From Chaetoceros tenuissimus (Eukaryota > Bacillariophyta > Thalassiosirophyceae > Chaetocerotales > Chaetocerotaceae), in assembly GCA_021927905.1 (NCBI GenBank), contig BLLK01000020.1:2356001-2420000 (forward strand): DNA of 64,000 bases. Direction: 5' to 3'. Shown here piece after piece: positions 49,906 through 59,083 of the stretch; within the stretch, counting starts at the first letter, position 1, and each line of letters starts with the position of its first letter. The translations under genes and the position numbers were made by a program. The notes under the pieces are model-generated. The model did not search any database, was not told where the DNA came from, and saw nothing but the letters and a program-made list of their open reading frames with translations.

Positions 49906-52815
49906 ATGAATGATCGTGATGTCACTCATAGGAAACTTCGTCATGCTGTTCGTCTAGTTCATTGTTTGCAAAAGGAAAGAGGAGCATCTGCCAGTTACTT
50001 CTCTCATCAGATATCAAATGCCCTACCTGCACCTCCAGCTCCTATAGCGACGGGGATTGGGGCCTTGTTGGAGGCAGAAGAAAACATGAAACAAAAAGCT
50101 TCTTCAAAAGATAACCAGAACTGCTTAGATGAAGAACTTTTATCGACGGCCGTATTCAAATCACGTAAGCATACAAATGTTGCGTTCAAAATGGTTGATA
50201 AAGCGGATAGTTGGATATCATCCCTTGATCGGGTTCGTAATAAGATTGATGAAAGCTGTCATCCTCATTTGCGAACAACGAGAAATTTGGATGAAAGTCA
50301 TCACACTGCATATAGTATTGGTAGTGCTGCAAGTATAAGTGATAGTGGAAAAGAAAAGAACATTGGACCGCACAGAGTTGTTATAATGTTCAACATACTC
50401 ATTGGAAATATTATTGATGAATGTATTACAGCAGTGATCCAAAAGAAATTGAATACACTGAATCGAGTCTATGGCGCTTTGAATACAACAATTGATCAAA
50501 AGAAAAGCCCGATGCTAAGACCTAAATGCCATAGTAGATTTAGGTCGCAAGAATTTCTAATTGCAAAAGATTCGCCTCCTCTTGACACGCAAAACAAAGA
50601 GAAACATAGGAGGTCTTCAACTCTTGGTATTGGAATGAGTGCAATGGCACGAAGTTTACCCATCGACACATCAGATGATGATAAGAATGAATTGCTAATT
50701 CAGCAGCTTAACATCAATGGATTGCCACCTCCTTCCCTAGCAGATGATGGTGCAATGTCACGAACTTTAGATGTAAGAAAGATGATGATCTCTTGTGATA
50801 CTCCTCAAAAGAATGAAATAATGAAATCCAATTCTTCATCGCATTTAGCTTCATTTCATATTGGGGAAGATGTTCCAATTAACTTTAGCGATGATAGTGA
50901 TAATTTGCCTTCAGGACTTGACGCATTGCAAACGACATCTATAGTATCCAGTAAAACAGCGACTCAAACACTTGAAGCGCCTGCTCGAAGAGTGCAAAAC
51001 TTACTTTCTTTACTGCTATCATTTGTAAGATTAAAGGAATCAACAGGTGCAGAACGCGCAATTTTGTCGAGTTTGATGGCTCTATCAAGTGATAGTGCAG
51101 GAGAAAAATCTGAAGAAATTATTTCAAAAAGTTCAAGAAAACTGTTCAGTGATTTGGTTGTAGAAGAAGCAAACCAACGAAGAATCATCAAAGAACTTCA
51201 AGACGATGTACAAACTAATGAAATTGAACCGAGCTTATTGCGCATGGTGGATAAATTCCTGACTCCTTCTCCGAAAATGCGGGAAGTTCAAGAGAAGATA
51301 AAAAATTTCGACTTGGCAGATCTTCACCAGTCCATGCCGCTCAGTGATTTTTGGGATATGATTACACTATACATTGATGAACTCCATGCTTTGGAGCTAA
51401 TGTTGATAGAAGACTTTCGTATGTATTCGCTTGAGCTTGCCTTTGCAAAGGAGCAAGTCGAAGAAGACGAAAATCTAACAGTCAATGCCGGACTAAGTGT
51501 TTCCCCTACTAAAACAAGTGATGAAGTGATGAAGACAATTATTGATTCTGAGATGCTTCCAGATTCAGAAACAATACAGCACCTAGTCAAAATGTCAGCA
51601 GAGGACGTAAAGAAATTTCTTCTGCAGTATGTCCAAGGAGATGAGCTTGAAGGAAAAGTCCATAACTCGCCAGAGTCATCCTCTGCTAAAGAAAGTGGAA
51701 AGAAGGATGGTAGTAAATCCCATGACATGATTCGGCCTGTAGCACCTGACCATAATTTACAAGAATGGGAAATCGATTTATATGAAATTGATTTTCGCCA
51801 ACGGATAGGGACTGGTGTTGGTGGTACAACTTACCTTGCTAGATGGAGTGGTCAAGAAGTTGCTGTCAAGGTATCTGCTAATACTGATATTGGTTTAGAA
51901 GCATGGTACACTGAAATCAACTCTCTCAAACGATTGCATCATCCAAATGTGATTCGTCTTTTAGGCGCTGTCTACAATCCAAGTCCCCCTACATATGGTC
52001 TTGTATTAGAGTATTGCAATGCAGGAGATTTAAGTGAAGCTCTCAAACATCCCACCCCTCCAAACTTTTTCTGGAAAATTGCTGATGATGTGGCAAATGG
52101 CATGAATTATCTTCATAAAAAACAAATTATACATCGAGACATCAAACCAGCCAATGTATTATTACATGGGGATATTGCAACTGGTTCCTTCACTGCTAAG
52201 CTGACAGACTTTGGTGTTGCAATTTTGCATGAAAGTCAAGCGGGTGAAGAGCATACAGCTGAAACAGGAACTTACCGCTGGATGGCTCCAGAAGTTATCC
52301 GTCATGAATCGTACTCCCTGATGGCCGATGTATATTCATATTCAGTCCTACTTTGGCAACTGTGTACGCACGAAATTCCGTTTCAACATTTGAGTCAACT
52401 AGAAGCAGCAGGTAAAGTTGCAATCGAAGATGCAAGGCCCATTTTACCGCGAAGCATTCCGGATCTAATAAGAGCGTTGATAGAAAGATGCTGGAGCGTA
52501 AATCCTGATGATCGCCTCCCTTTCTCTCAAATCACAATTGAACTCAAAGAAATTCATAAGGTCCTCTCGGAAAAAGAAAAGGAATGGCTAAAGTGTCCAA
52601 TTGGACATGTCGTTTATGACGAAAGTCTAGCTCAGCATAGGAGAAATTCATTAATGGCTTCAATGAGTTTCCGATCAGAAAGACCAAATGGATCGATGGA
52701 CAAAGGAAGTAAACGATCAATTCTGGGACGTTCAAAATCGCCAAGACGAGATAGAGACCAAAAACCTCGACGCAAGCGTAGCAATAGTGGGCTCTTTTCA
52801 ATTTTTAGAAAATAG
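49906..52815 (+). CDS. NIT-domain (nitrate/nitrite-sensor-like) fused to a TKL protein kinase
   Basis: 969 residues, single exon. Residues about 10-33 (RLVHCLQKERGASASYF) match the start of the NIT domain, a helical nitrate/nitrite sensor first seen in bacterial receptors. The second NIT half is at about 361-430 (LLSFVRLKESTGAERAIL), with a helical middle and a disordered insert (about 195-355) between. After a helical linker comes a kinase domain (about 626-895): glycine loop GTGVGGTTY, Lys655 in VAVKV, HRDIKPAN (Asp745), DFG (768-770) and WMAPE. The APE region and loop resemble Raf-like TKL kinases. The tail is basic and Ser-rich with RSKSPRRDRDQ. No transmembrane segment is seen, so sensing would be cytosolic. 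Confidence 0.82.
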   Translation: MNDRDVTHRKLRHAVRLVHCLQKERGASASYFSHQISNALPAPPAPIATGIGALLEAEENMKQKASSKDNQNCLDEELLSTAVFKSRKHTNVAFKMVDKADSWISSLDRVRNKIDESCHPHLRTTRNLDESHHTAYSIGSAASISDSGKEKNIGPHRVVIMFNILIGNIIDECITAVIQKKLNTLNRVYGALNTTIDQKKSPMLRPKCHSRFRSQEFLIAKDSPPLDTQNKEKHRRSSTLGIGMSAMARSLPIDTSDDDKNELLIQQLNINGLPPPSLADDGAMSRTLDVRKMMISCDTPQKNEIMKSNSSSHLASFHIGEDVPINFSDDSDNLPSGLDALQTTSIVSSKTATQTLEAPARRVQNLLSLLLSFVRLKESTGAERAILSSLMALSSDSAGEKSEEIISKSSRKLFSDLVVEEANQRRIIKELQDDVQTNEIEPSLLRMVDKFLTPSPKMREVQEKIKNFDLADLHQSMPLSDFWDMITLYIDELHALELMLIEDFRMYSLELAFAKEQVEEDENLTVNAGLSVSPTKTSDEVMKTIIDSEMLPDSETIQHLVKMSAEDVKKFLLQYVQGDELEGKVHNSPESSSAKESGKKDGSKSHDMIRPVAPDHNLQEWEIDLYEIDFRQRIGTGVGGTTYLARWSGQEVAVKVSANTDIGLEAWYTEINSLKRLHHPNVIRLLGAVYNPSPPTYGLVLEYCNAGDLSEALKHPTPPNFFWKIADDVANGMNYLHKKQIIHRDIKPANVLLHGDIATGSFTAKLTDFGVAILHESQAGEEHTAETGTYRWMAPEVIRHESYSLMADVYSYSVLLWQLCTHEIPFQHLSQLEAAGKVAIEDARPILPRSIPDLIRALIERCWSVNPDDRLPFSQITIELKEIHKVLSEKEKEWLKCPIGHVVYDESLAQHRRNSLMASMSFRSERPNGSMDKGSKRSILGRSKSPRRDRDQKPRRKRSNSGLFSIFRK

Positions 52816-52911
52816 TTAAGCGCAACATCATAGATATTATTTCGAGCGAAAGTAGTACCTATAAATTACTTTGGTACAAATGGCTAATTACATATTTATA
52901 TTTTATAATCT

Positions 52912-53925
52912 TTATCTCTTGAGGTATGCAATGAGAGTTTCGTCTGCAGAGATATCCCTCCTCAGTCTCCTCTGATGATAACGATTATTGGATGCTCCCA
53001 TAGCGGAATTGCCATTATTTACATCACGACCATTATACATTTCATCTCGTAAGTCTAGTTGCATTTCCATCTCCTTTCTTTCATTTCTGTATGCTTCATC
53101 GGTAGCCCATTTTTGATAATCCAAAGCTAGACTCTTCATAAAATTCTTTTGCAAGGCCCCCAATGTCATCTGGATCGCTCTACTACCGATAGCTTCCAAT
53201 ATAGAATTTGGAAACATTTTAAAAGCTCCAGGTGGGTCTAGATCAACTTGAATGTTGGAGTCAGCAGTAATGGTGGAAGACGACGATTCTTTCCAAGTAA
53301 GACGAATATTGACCTGAAAGTCAAAGTAATCATTGATGTTTAAATCTCGTATCCATTTCGAGCCATCAACGTCAATATTACATGAATGCGAAACTATGGA
53401 TACAAATTCTTTTTCGACAGTCACTTGCGCAGTTAAAACAGGTCGAATTTCTACAGATGGAAAAGTATTTTGAAGTGCTGGAGCTGGAGATTGAATTTTG
53501 ATGGGTGGCACTTTGAGAGTAAAGTGATCATTTGTACCATGTATTCTATCTAATGAAGAATTCAATGGCATTGGAACACAACTGTACTGTGAGCTCGGTA
53601 ACTGCATGTATTGATGAAGATTGAAAGGCTCTGGGTGATTTGTTTCAACATTTACAGTTGTTTCTTTGGATGCTCTGATTTTTGCAAGATTGGTCTTTTT
53701 CACAGAGGTAACTTTGCCCATGTTTGTGGTCCGTCTTGGTATTCTCTTTGCTTGTACAGACTCTACTGTTGTCGATGTTGCCTTTACATTTCTTTTGGAC
53801 TTGTTTGAAAATCCAGGGATAGAAAAAGACTCGACGTTCATTATTTGGAGATACATAAACATGAGTGCCAGTTGAATGAATCCCATTCGCATTCTGCCAT
53901 AGCTTTTAGAGTTGGAGCTACACAT
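52912..53925 (-). CDS. Plastid DUF1997 protein
   Basis: 337 residues. The N-terminus (about 10-32) is a signal peptide ending VESFSIPGF, an ASAFAP-like motif, then basic/Ser/Thr-rich transit sequence. The C-terminal half matches DUF1997, a cyanobacterial and plastid family: VTVEKEFVSIVSHSC, a dihydrophobic strand region, VDLDPPGAFKMFPNSILEAIGS, then LQKNFMKSLALDYQKWAT. The START-like fold suggests a lipid or pigment ligand, but no function is established to my knowledge. It converges with the NIT-kinase (96 bp between stops). Confidence 0.8.
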   Translation of the reverse strand: MCSSNSKSYGRMRMGFIQLALMFMYLQIMNVESFSIPGFSNKSKRNVKATSTTVESVQAKRIPRRTTNMGKVTSVKKTNLAKIRASKETTVNVETNHPEPFNLHQYMQLPSSQYSCVPMPLNSSLDRIHGTNDHFTLKVPPIKIQSPAPALQNTFPSVEIRPVLTAQVTVEKEFVSIVSHSCNIDVDGSKWIRDLNINDYFDFQVNIRLTWKESSSSTITADSNIQVDLDPPGAFKMFPNSILEAIGSRAIQMTLGALQKNFMKSLALDYQKWATDEAYRNERKEMEMQLDLRDEMYNGRDVNNGNSAMGASNNRYHQRRLRRDISADETLIAYLKR

Positions 53926-54336
53926 TGTTTTGATATGCCTTACTTGTAGTGTATGTGAAAGTTACTTGTCTTGGTGTAATTACTTTGGGAAATGGAAATA
54001 TTTGCATTTTTCTTTACACAGTCACTTCAACTTGACATCAAGATACCGGTTCAAGTTGAGATTTCAAGTAAATATAGCTACATAGTGAAATATGATGAAT
54101 AGCTATATAAGGCACATGAGAACTCTTTTTTTATTTTTCAAAATGGAATTTCGCCCCTCTCTATTCTCTACTTCATCACCTATCTCTACAAACTCTCACT
54201 GCTTATCTACTGTACACATCTCGTTGTGTATCGAACCAAGTCTACCTTCGAGTCTTCTTGATAAAGCTCGTCATAAAAAGTGCGCCATTGGATCAAAGCC
54301 TCGTGTTTTTCATTCAGTTTTTAGTTCAGCAGAAAA
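53926..54336. other. Divergent promoter region, DUF1997 / coiled-coil
   Basis: 411 bp between opposed ATGs. No supportable gene; the short frames on the plus strand merely precede the next start. Confidence 0.5.
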
Positions 54337-55521
54337 ATGAAACTTCAAATCAAATTGACTCTCGTCATTCTTTTCACCTTTGGACTTCTCACTGCTTCTC
54401 AAGACCAGCAAGCTACAGAAGCAGCTACCAAAGAACAGGAACAAACTCTAGAGTGTACCAAAGAATGCCCACCCTGTCCAAAGGCAAAGGATAAAAAGTG
54501 CAAAGACGCCAATTTGAAAAATGAGCAACTCGAAATTGAGCTGTCGAACCTACAATCAAATCTTGACCAATGCATTCAGTCTTCTCAGAAAGAAATCGAA
54601 TCTGTATCCCAGTGCAAACAACAAGTAGATTCTCTATCTGCAAACATTGAATCTCAGACTGCAGAAATTGCAAAATCAAATGAAAAACAATCAGAATGTA
54701 ATTCGAGCAACTCTCATCTCGTTTCAAAATTAGAACGCAAGCAAAAGAAATTAGATCAATACCTTGCCGATGTCAAGGAAATGCATAAAAAGAATGATAT
54801 TTTGCAAAAGGATTTGGATCGTAAATCAGATTTGTTTCTAAAGACTAGAGAAGAATTGACAGATTTGGAACGAGCATACAGAGACCTGCTTCGAAAAAGT
54901 GAGAATACCTATGTAAACGTCACTTTGATTGCTGAAGATTTGAAATTTTCAGTCATGAATGGTTTGGATGTAGGATTTGACAAAGCTGCCCGGTTTATGA
55001 GGCATGAAAGAGTAGTCGAGATCAAGCATGCTGTGCAGAGTCGCGTGCTTGACCCAATATCCAAGCAAACTAATATTGTCTACAATGAACTTGGTATTGA
55101 TGAAAGGTTGAACCATGTAGGTCAGCGATTGACTAGTGTCGATGCAATTGAAGGTTTGAGGAGAACATGCATTGGATTCATTGAGAATGGATCAAGAATT
55201 CTCTTGAATTATATGGAGCTTACTGGAAAACTTGACAATGATTCTTTTTCAAGAACAAGAAATCGCCCACAGAAATTCAATCAAAATACAAATAAGAACA
55301 AATTCATCAGTCACAGAGATAGAACTTTTGAGTTATCGCAAATGAAACGAGAGAGGCGCATGAGATCTTTTGGGCGGTGGTTGCAACATGTACAAGAGGA
55401 CTCGGAAGCATTTTTCCATCGTTTCTTGAAGAAATCTGTCATTGTCTACACCACTGCTAAAGTTCTTTTAGCTATTCTTTCAATTGTATTCGGAAGAAGA
55501 CGCAAATTGAAAATTGACTAG
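54337..55521 (+). CDS. ER coiled-coil type-I-like membrane protein with KxKxx tail
   Basis: 394 residues. A signal peptide (LTLVILFTFGLLTASQ) opens the protein; a Cys-rich segment (CTKECPPCPKAKDKKC, about 47-62) follows. A long coiled coil spans about 68-190. A globular, basic middle follows, then a single hydrophobic helix near the C-terminus (VIVYTTAKVLLAILSIVF) and the tail RRRKLKID. The tail ends KLKID, which fits the K-x-K-x-x COPI retrieval pattern, so an ER membrane protein with lumenal coiled coil is inferred. The family is not recognised. Confidence 0.75.
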   Translation: MKLQIKLTLVILFTFGLLTASQDQQATEAATKEQEQTLECTKECPPCPKAKDKKCKDANLKNEQLEIELSNLQSNLDQCIQSSQKEIESVSQCKQQVDSLSANIESQTAEIAKSNEKQSECNSSNSHLVSKLERKQKKLDQYLADVKEMHKKNDILQKDLDRKSDLFLKTREELTDLERAYRDLLRKSENTYVNVTLIAEDLKFSVMNGLDVGFDKAARFMRHERVVEIKHAVQSRVLDPISKQTNIVYNELGIDERLNHVGQRLTSVDAIEGLRRTCIGFIENGSRILLNYMELTGKLDNDSFSRTRNRPQKFNQNTNKNKFISHRDRTFELSQMKRERRMRSFGRWLQHVQEDSEAFFHRFLKKSVIVYTTAKVLLAILSIVFGRRRKLKID

Positions 55522-55773
55522 ATGTATGGTTTTGTGTGAATCTGTAAAGAGTAGGGATTCTTTTACGTTGTAGTATTTCAAAAATGTGCAACAGCTACGT
55601 CTTGGTGTGTCCTATGTTCACAATAACACCATGTCTATAAACACAACAACTTCATCGCAAAAGACTTTTCGATTCTTTTAGAATCTAACTTTTTTATCTA
55701 CGTATATTCCCGCCCGACTTCAACCCACTATCTATGTAAACCATGTAATTACCGCGTTGTAACATGTCTCAAC

Positions 55774-57717
55774 TTATTGTGTGCTAATACCACTTGTCAC
55801 GTTTTGTGCCACCATGCGAGCTGTGGCTACTGGATTATTGAACCCCATCTGTCCTTGATTCTGTACTTGATTCTGTACTTGCATTTGTATCATTTGCTGT
55901 TGTTGCTGAATATTCTGAAGTTGTGAATTCATACCCATCATTACTGGATTCATCTGCATTGGATTCATTTGCATAGGATTCATCTGCATGGGATTCATCT
56001 GCATACCTTGCTGCATCATGGGATTATTCATCATGGGATTCATTTGCTGTTGCATCATATTCTGATTTTGAGCGGGATTCATAGGCATCTGCATCATGGG
56101 ATTCATTTGTTGCATCATCTGAGGCTGACCCATTATATTACACATTTGCATAGGAGCACCTTGCTGTGGAGGTGGATTCGGTTTTTCACTGGAAGGTGGT
56201 TCCTTTGGAGACTTATCTTTATCAGTAGGAGAATTGGAAGATGCTGAATCACTCCCTTCTGAACCTTCAACGGAGTCTTCGTCCTTGTCGTTTTTGGAGG
56301 GTGTTGCTTTGGAATCCTTTTCATCTTGAAGCTTTGCAATTGCTTCAAGCTCTGCCATGGTTTCGTCACTAGGTTTGATCTTCCATGAGTTGATTTCCTT
56401 TCTGATTCTCTCGAGACGAGTGCTTTCATCTTTTGGCTTAGATTGTGCTGAATCGTCCTTGGTAGAAGAAGGTTGCTTGGTCTCATGCTTGTTCATTCCT
56501 TTTCCCATTACTCCCATACCGTTCATATTCATTGCACCTTGCACTGGCATTGGCATTGGCATTGGCATCGTCATCATTCCATTGTTGAACATCATACCAT
56601 TGTTGAATGGTCCGACCATTGCACCTTGCATTGGAATTTGCATTTGACCTGCCATTGGCATGGACATACGAGGTTGGTTTGCTTTGACCTTGGATACTAA
56701 ATTCTTAGCCTCGGATTCTTGAGCAGTTGATTCTTCCTTTTTCTTCTTTCGATATTTTGGCACAAGTGGAATAAGCGGAGAATCTTCTTCTGCAGCTCGC
56801 TTCTTGTTTCCTACTTCAGTACTAGAAGCTTTGCTTTCTTCCTCTGAAATCGTCGAGTCATCATCCTTCTCATTTCCTGTTGCTCTGGATTCTGCATCGT
56901 CAATGTTTGAGATGGGGCTTACCTCCTCTTGTTCATTAGAGGATACATCACCAGTTGAAGCATCCTGCTTTGAGGCTGAAGCGGAAGCATTTCCTGTCAT
57001 TGCATTAGGGTTCATGTTCATTTGCATGTTCATTGGATTCATCTGCATATTTTGGTTCATCATTGTAGGACTCATCATAGGCCCCATCATCATGCCTGGA
57101 CCTACTGTATTTCCGAGCATTGTATTTACCATCATGTTTCTTTGTGGAGATGATGCTACCAAGCTATTGACAGTGTTTTGTTCGACATTGATTCCTTTAT
57201 TCACACAATCTCTTACAAACCTATCAACTTTTTTCTTTTGGTACATGGTGCGAAGATTTGACTTTCCCACCATTACAGTTTCGCGTAAGAGTTGACTTGT
57301 CTTTTCTCTAGCTTTGCGATCGTCAATTTCTTGCCAGTATCCATCTTTTATAAGCACTACAAAGCGACCAGGTGGGGTGGCATTTTTTACTGCCTCAATA
57401 ATGGCCTGACTTATCTCTGTTTTCATTTTTTTGGATGTTGCATTAGCGTAGTCACCTAAAAAATGTTTGACTAATGTATGGTACATAATGTTACCGGAAC
57501 TACTACGGTATTTTGTACCTCTACCGCAAAGAACATCATTGATGTCCAAGTCTTCTTCTTTGATCAAAGGCCTGTCTCTTGTTGTCCCATATACAATTGC
57601 GTGGTACTCATCTAACGCAGCTGAATTCTTCGCGGCGACTCTTTTATTGGTAGCTTGTACCTGAGGTTGAGGAGGTTGCATTAACGAAGCATCTGAAATT
57701 TTTACTTCAGTTGGCAT
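55774..57717 (-). CDS. DUF6824 protein with Met/Gln-rich repeats
   Basis: 647 residues from ATG 57717. DUF6824 occupies about 59-147: DINDVLCGRGTKYRSSSGN, a His/Lys-rich stretch, GRFVVLIKDGYWQEI and basic residues. The family is strongly expanded in diatoms and is suggested to bind DNA, but I know of no proven function. The remainder is low complexity: Met/Asn/Gln/Pro segments with MQMNPMQMNPMQMNPMQMNP-type tandem units, an acidic Ser-rich middle and a short basic KYRKKKKEE (possible nuclear signal). A heat-shock-element-like motif lies upstream at 57931-57950. Confidence 0.85.
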   Translation of the reverse strand: MPTEVKISDASLMQPPQPQVQATNKRVAAKNSAALDEYHAIVYGTTRDRPLIKEEDLDINDVLCGRGTKYRSSSGNIMYHTLVKHFLGDYANATSKKMKTEISQAIIEAVKNATPPGRFVVLIKDGYWQEIDDRKAREKTSQLLRETVMVGKSNLRTMYQKKKVDRFVRDCVNKGINVEQNTVNSLVASSPQRNMMVNTMLGNTVGPGMMMGPMMSPTMMNQNMQMNPMNMQMNMNPNAMTGNASASASKQDASTGDVSSNEQEEVSPISNIDDAESRATGNEKDDDSTISEEESKASSTEVGNKKRAAEEDSPLIPLVPKYRKKKKEESTAQESEAKNLVSKVKANQPRMSMPMAGQMQIPMQGAMVGPFNNGMMFNNGMMTMPMPMPMPVQGAMNMNGMGVMGKGMNKHETKQPSSTKDDSAQSKPKDESTRLERIRKEINSWKIKPSDETMAELEAIAKLQDEKDSKATPSKNDKDEDSVEGSEGSDSASSNSPTDKDKSPKEPPSSEKPNPPPQQGAPMQMCNIMGQPQMMQQMNPMMQMPMNPAQNQNMMQQQMNPMMNNPMMQQGMQMNPMQMNPMQMNPMQMNPVMMGMNSQLQNIQQQQQMIQMQVQNQVQNQGQMGFNNPVATARMVAQNVTSGISTQ

Positions 57718-57930
57718 TTTGGTTTATAACTTGTGATGTAGAAAGTTGACGTATGCGGACTGATTTATTTCAGAAGTAATTCGCTATAAAGAAGAGAATC
57801 ATTGTTAGCTATAAGCTCCTACTAAAAGTTGATGCTATATCTTTGCTCAAAGAATTGGTCTGATTTTCTTCGTCTTGTAATGGTTTGTGTACTACAACAA
57901 TCAAAATACACCTTCTTTCATGCAGTCTGC

Positions 57931-57950
57931 AGAAGGCATGTTTCTAGAAC
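57931..57950. promoter_or_regulatory. Heat-shock-element-like motif
   Basis: AGAAG, then after a 5-bp gap TTTCT immediately followed by AGAAC (core TTCTAGAA, 57942-57949), flanked by 6-bp arms GCATGT/ACATGC. Three nGAAn modules in alternating orientation fit an HSF site. It is about 215 bp upstream of the DUF6824 start. Function is inferred only; HSF genes are numerous in diatoms. Confidence 0.3.
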
Positions 57951-58676
57951 ATGCACGTTTCTGCCATACCATTTGTGTGGTAATGCAATCTTTACTTTGC
58001 GGAATGAAATACACTTACATTGAATGTATGAGATAGAATGTGGAAAAGATTTATAATCTTATAGGGCTTCACAATCGGTAAGATTAAGTGATTAAATAAG
58101 AGATATGTGTGAATCACGACAGATTTCACTCTAGAAGTTTGTATGCCATGAACGAACCATGATGACTTCTCGTGGCTAACGCACTAATTTTTACTTGTAT
58201 TCCTTCATGCATGATTGCCCTTCATGTTTAAGTACGTATGTAGGATTACTCAATCCGTGAATGACTACTTTAGAATACTTACATCTATGTCTTCTTCCTC
58301 AATTTTTAGCGTAAACAGTTGAATGTGAACAATAAGCATGAAAGCAAAAGTCGAGGTTCTCCTACTTGATTATTATAGTTACAAATAGTTGCAAGAATAG
58401 GAAAACAGTTGTACCTCGTTTCTTCATTCTAAGGTACTTGGAGTGATGAGTAATATTCATATGTAAGTATCTTTTGAATTCAAGTAATAAACATCAACTT
58501 GTACATTATTTGTGCAGAAGCTTCTTCTGTTTCAATCGTTTGAAGCTTTTTGGTGTACGTATATTGACGCACTACGACAACTTGGAAGGAAAGAGTTACT
58601 GTAAACCCGAGACTTTTAGCTTCTTTTCCATTCCTGCATGATGAAGACCTTTCATAATTACTCCGGTAGGAATACT

Positions 58677-58713
58677 CCGACTCGACTCGACTGACTCGAC
58701 GTCACCTCGACTC
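58677..58713. repeat. Short CTCGAC tandem array
   Basis: CTCGACTCGAC and two further CTCGAC or CTCGA copies within about 37 bp, some separated by TGA or GTCAC. About 370 bp upstream of the UBA-like/RGG gene. Confidence 0.7.
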
Positions 58714-59083
58714 AATTTTTTTAGCTAAACTGTGTAGCCAAGCAGGGAAGAGAAGCCTATTCTTGTGTAGCTAGGTATCATAAACTACGCGGAAAAATGT
58801 ATGGTTGTGCGGTTGGCATTTTTGGAAGCTCTTCGAAACTCTCCAGAAATGGCCTCCAGGTGCTTGCAAAGAGGAGGAGACACCTACCAGTATTCAATCC
58901 ACATCAAGTCGGAACACGAGCGATTGTAGCCCTTCTGACTTCATTCATCCTTTGTCGGTGCATACTTCGCAATCCTAGTGCAGCATAAATTTGTTTGAGT
59001 TGTTTGGTTCAGTCCTTTCTGTCTCAGCATACCTAGAACTTTAATTTTCTGAAAGCTTTCAATATATATATAGATAAATAAAA

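Larger units (their letters stand above)
57718..59083. other. Divergent intergenic region, DUF6824 / UBA-like RGG gene
   Basis: 1.37 kb, AT-rich, no supportable gene (the 63-codon frame at 58797 has no features). It has TGACGT at 57747-57752, an HSE-like element at 57931-57950, and a CTCGAC array at 58677-58713 that contains ACGTCA (58699-58704). Confidence 0.6.

Noticed and set aside
58797-58988. 63-codon plus-strand frame
   Set aside because: No motif, no coding neighbours, and AT-rich surroundings; length is within chance expectation.
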